Source: Casuarius casuarius (Eukaryota > Chordata > Aves > Casuariiformes > Casuariidae). Taken from it: a stretch of DNA of 64,000 bases. Positions 61,601 to 64,000 of the stretch are shown piece after piece. Within the stretch, counting starts at the first letter, position 1. Each line of letters starts with the position of its first letter. The notes beneath the pieces are model-generated. The model was not told the DNA's origin. It made no database searches and was given only the letters and a program-made list of their open reading frames with translations. A program made the translations under genes and the position numbers. The stretch spans positions 372,001-436,000 of the forward strand of contig PTFA01000313.1 of assembly GCA_003342895.1 (NCBI GenBank), given 5' to 3'.

Positions 61601-63439
61601 GCAGTTGATTTGGGTAACTCAGAAATCAGCTATTTGGAGAATTAAAGCCAGAAGAAAACGTGGTGTGGGGAAAAGAAACAGAAACAGATTTTTTCCGAGT
61701 TCTTCTCACCTCTTCTTCCCATGTCCAAATTTGACCTTTGTTTAGGAATGGCATTCCTACACTCACTCAAACTAATGCTAACCCTTCATCGTTTAATATT
61801 AAATTGCTCCATATCAATTCCCAAATTATAAAATTGTTTCAACTTCAGCTCATGTTCCTATTTATGATAATGGAAACAAGGTACATGGTATTTCTTCCAA
61901 ACTTTTCTTGCTTGCAATACACATTCCTGATTCCAAAATCTTGGAAGGTCATTATAAAATCTTTCCAATAAGCCTTTTTCTTTTTAGGGAAAATACTATA
62001 AAATCTTTCCCATAAAGTTTTTTGGGGGAAAAACTGCAATGATTTTTATTGCTTATTAAAGAATTGCAGAGAAATCTCTGAACTAAAACATTAAACAAGA
62101 AAACTACAAAACAACTTTCATGGTCCTGCAAGGAGCATGAGAAACTCTTTAAATTTAAAATCTTCTAAGGAATTTCAGCAGCAAATGCAGCGTTAGGACA
62201 CATACTTCTCAATGGTCAAAGTTACAGCCAGAGTCCTAGAGGGAAACAAATTTGTGGGATCCCTGCCTGCTTTTTACCCTGTGCCCATTCTTCAGGCTGC
62301 AGGCTTGTGGTTCCTAGAAGGTCACTTCTAAAGATCTTAACGTCAGTGTCTGGTTTTGATGTGTTTTATTAACTCTTAAATTCCCAGAGCATATACATGA
62401 ATCCTTTTAACTGTTATAACTGTGAAAATAATCTTGCAGGTATAACCCAAGCATAGTTTATAGGATCATAAACTAGAGAGGTAGAAAAATCCCTTTAAAA
62501 AGAATAAAAAAGAAGCTTTCTTAGTTCCAGTTTTCAGGTAATCTCAGTCTTTGTTATTCTTGCTCCTGTTTCAGCTCTTTGGAGATGACAAATACTGTGT
62601 CTGATTACTTAAACTTAAGAGTGTATGATTGAATATTTACACATTTATCCATGATTTCTGTATCAAATATAGTTTTGGTGGAGTTTTATCTGCCATTCGT
62701 AGAAAGTTTAAAACATTTTTGTCCTTGAATGATGAGAGATTGCTTCAGATAAAATTAAGCTGGATTTCTGGAAATTTACTTTATATCCCAAAGGATTTAT
62801 AAGAAGAAAGGAAAGGTAGGTATTAACAGAAAAAGATACAACCAAACAAGATATACAGATGCTCTTTAGACTAAGCCCGGTACATGGAGCAGATATAGCT
62901 GTAAGCAGCTGAAATCTTACCATAAACTCCTAATATTAAACTGCGAAGGAATAGGAAATTGAAAATACCAAGTTTCCTGAATAAAGAAGAGTTCTGTTGT
63001 CATCGAATAAACTGAAACACGTGGTAAAGGCTAGTTACCGAACTGCATGGCTACCCAGGACGATGCAGCTGTGAAGCTGTTCTAGTTACGATGGCTGTGT
63101 TCGTACAACGTATGGTGCACTCTTGTAGCCCACTAAATATGGAGTTGTCTTGGCTTGTAACCGGCCACAGGCTTTGTGTTAAACTAACAGTGCAGACCTC
63201 CACATCTGCCAGGCTTTGCCTGGGCTTGTCTTGGCCTGCCTGGAGATTTCTTTTAGATTATTTAGCTGTAACAGCAAGTATTGACCAGGTGACTATTACT
63301 GACCTTTTTTAGCTTTTGCTTAGCTTTGTATATCTGTGTGGCATAACACCTCATTTTATGAGTATATATTTTTAACTAATAGACAGTAATTACAAGTAGT
63401 TATTTTGCATAGGATGAGCTATCTATGACCCTAGACCAG
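58626..63439. other. No gene recognised
   Basis: AT-rich DNA with short frames only. The longest, 159 codons at 60377-60856, shows no domain, is rich in Phe, Leu, Ser and Cys as expected of random AT-rich sequence, and has no splice context. CpG content rises from about 63000 onward, approaching the possible LTR. Confidence 0.5.
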
Positions 63440-64000
63440 TGTAGAGGAGCACAGGCTTAGGATGATAGCACGCCTTGAAAGTATGGGGACGTGATGATAG
63501 CGGAGGCCTGAGGGCTAAGAACAGCTCACCCATGGTCAGACACTGGTCACCAAAGCAATGCAGCCTCGGGAGCTGGGTAAAAACAATATGTGGGGTAATG
63601 AAGTGAACAGCAATTATCCAACGTATATAGTAAATTCAGATGTAATGCAGATGTGCAGACCAGTGAAGAAAGACCAAGGTGTAGAGCACATTAGCAAACA
63701 TCTAAAAATGACCCTAACCAGAATCTAGAGCGAGGAGGAAGAAAACACCAACCTCAACATCGTGCTTATCCCAGCAAAGGACTTGTCATGATGGTGACTG
63801 CTTGTTAATAACCCCTACCCTCAGAGCCATCAGCCGTAGTAGAGTGAGTGTAACAGCAGAGAAAAGGGTAGGTATGAGAAAGTCTGTGAATGTATCCTAT
63901 AAACTGTGTATAATTTGAACTATAAGTGTTAGTATCATGGTAACTGGACTAATAATAACTGTTTGGTTAGACTGCTAAATTAGACCAACAATAAGATCTT
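63440..64000 (+). mobile_element. Possible LTR running off the right edge
   Basis: From about 63440 (TGTAGAGGAGC) to the window end the sequence is richer in CpG than its surroundings and has no coding frame. A TATA-like cctataaactgtg at 63895-63907 is followed about 90 bases later by AATAAG near 63986. This resembles the U3-R order of an avian retroviral LTR. The right border, and therefore any target-site duplication, is outside the window. Confidence 0.25.

Noticed and set aside
62560..62610. Exon start after cttgctcctgtttcag
   Set aside because: The acceptor is good, but the phase-0 frame stops after nine codons and no suitable donor follows.

Overview
The window is vertebrate nuclear DNA, most likely from a bird (another sauropsid is possible). 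It is AT-rich and intron-dominated, with no long open reading frames. It carries at least two decayed CR1-type LINE 3' ends and many long A, T and C homopolymers. The one gene I can name is CDC73 (parafibromin, a PAF1-complex subunit), read on the + strand. Only its last seven exons are here. Counting back from the stop, assuming the 531-residue vertebrate length, they correspond to human exons 11-17. All seven have canonical AG/GT borders and join in frame from 26632 to the stop at 41591-41593.

Layout: 1-26631 is the 3' part of CDC73 intron 10. It holds simple repeats, a probable solo LTR (17269-18184), patches that look like conserved regulatory DNA, and several short splice-flanked open segments of unknown status. 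The exons are 26632-26689, 29919-29954, 30343-30430, 35311-35472, 36330-36430, 40161-40302 and 41557-41593. They encode the proline-rich linker and then the whole C-terminal Ras-like domain. A perfect 110-bp tandem duplication lies just upstream of the first exon, and a 20-N assembly gap in a poly-C run lies in intron 12. The 3' UTR most likely ends near 43070, after an AATAAA at 43049.

From about 43.1 kb to the end I recognise no known gene. The notable features are the CR1 remnants (52.0-52.8 kb), a strong CpG island with an outward 5' splice-site motif (52.9-53.2 kb), and homeobox-motif-rich DNA just after it. There is also a splice-flanked 57-bp open segment at 56962-57018 and two LTR-like segments (58.2-58.6 kb and 63.4 kb to the window edge). 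The CpG island plus the downstream exon candidate is the best hint of an unannotated transcript.

All calls were made by reading the sequence. Comparisons with human CDC73 rest on memory of the family, and no alignment or database search was run.
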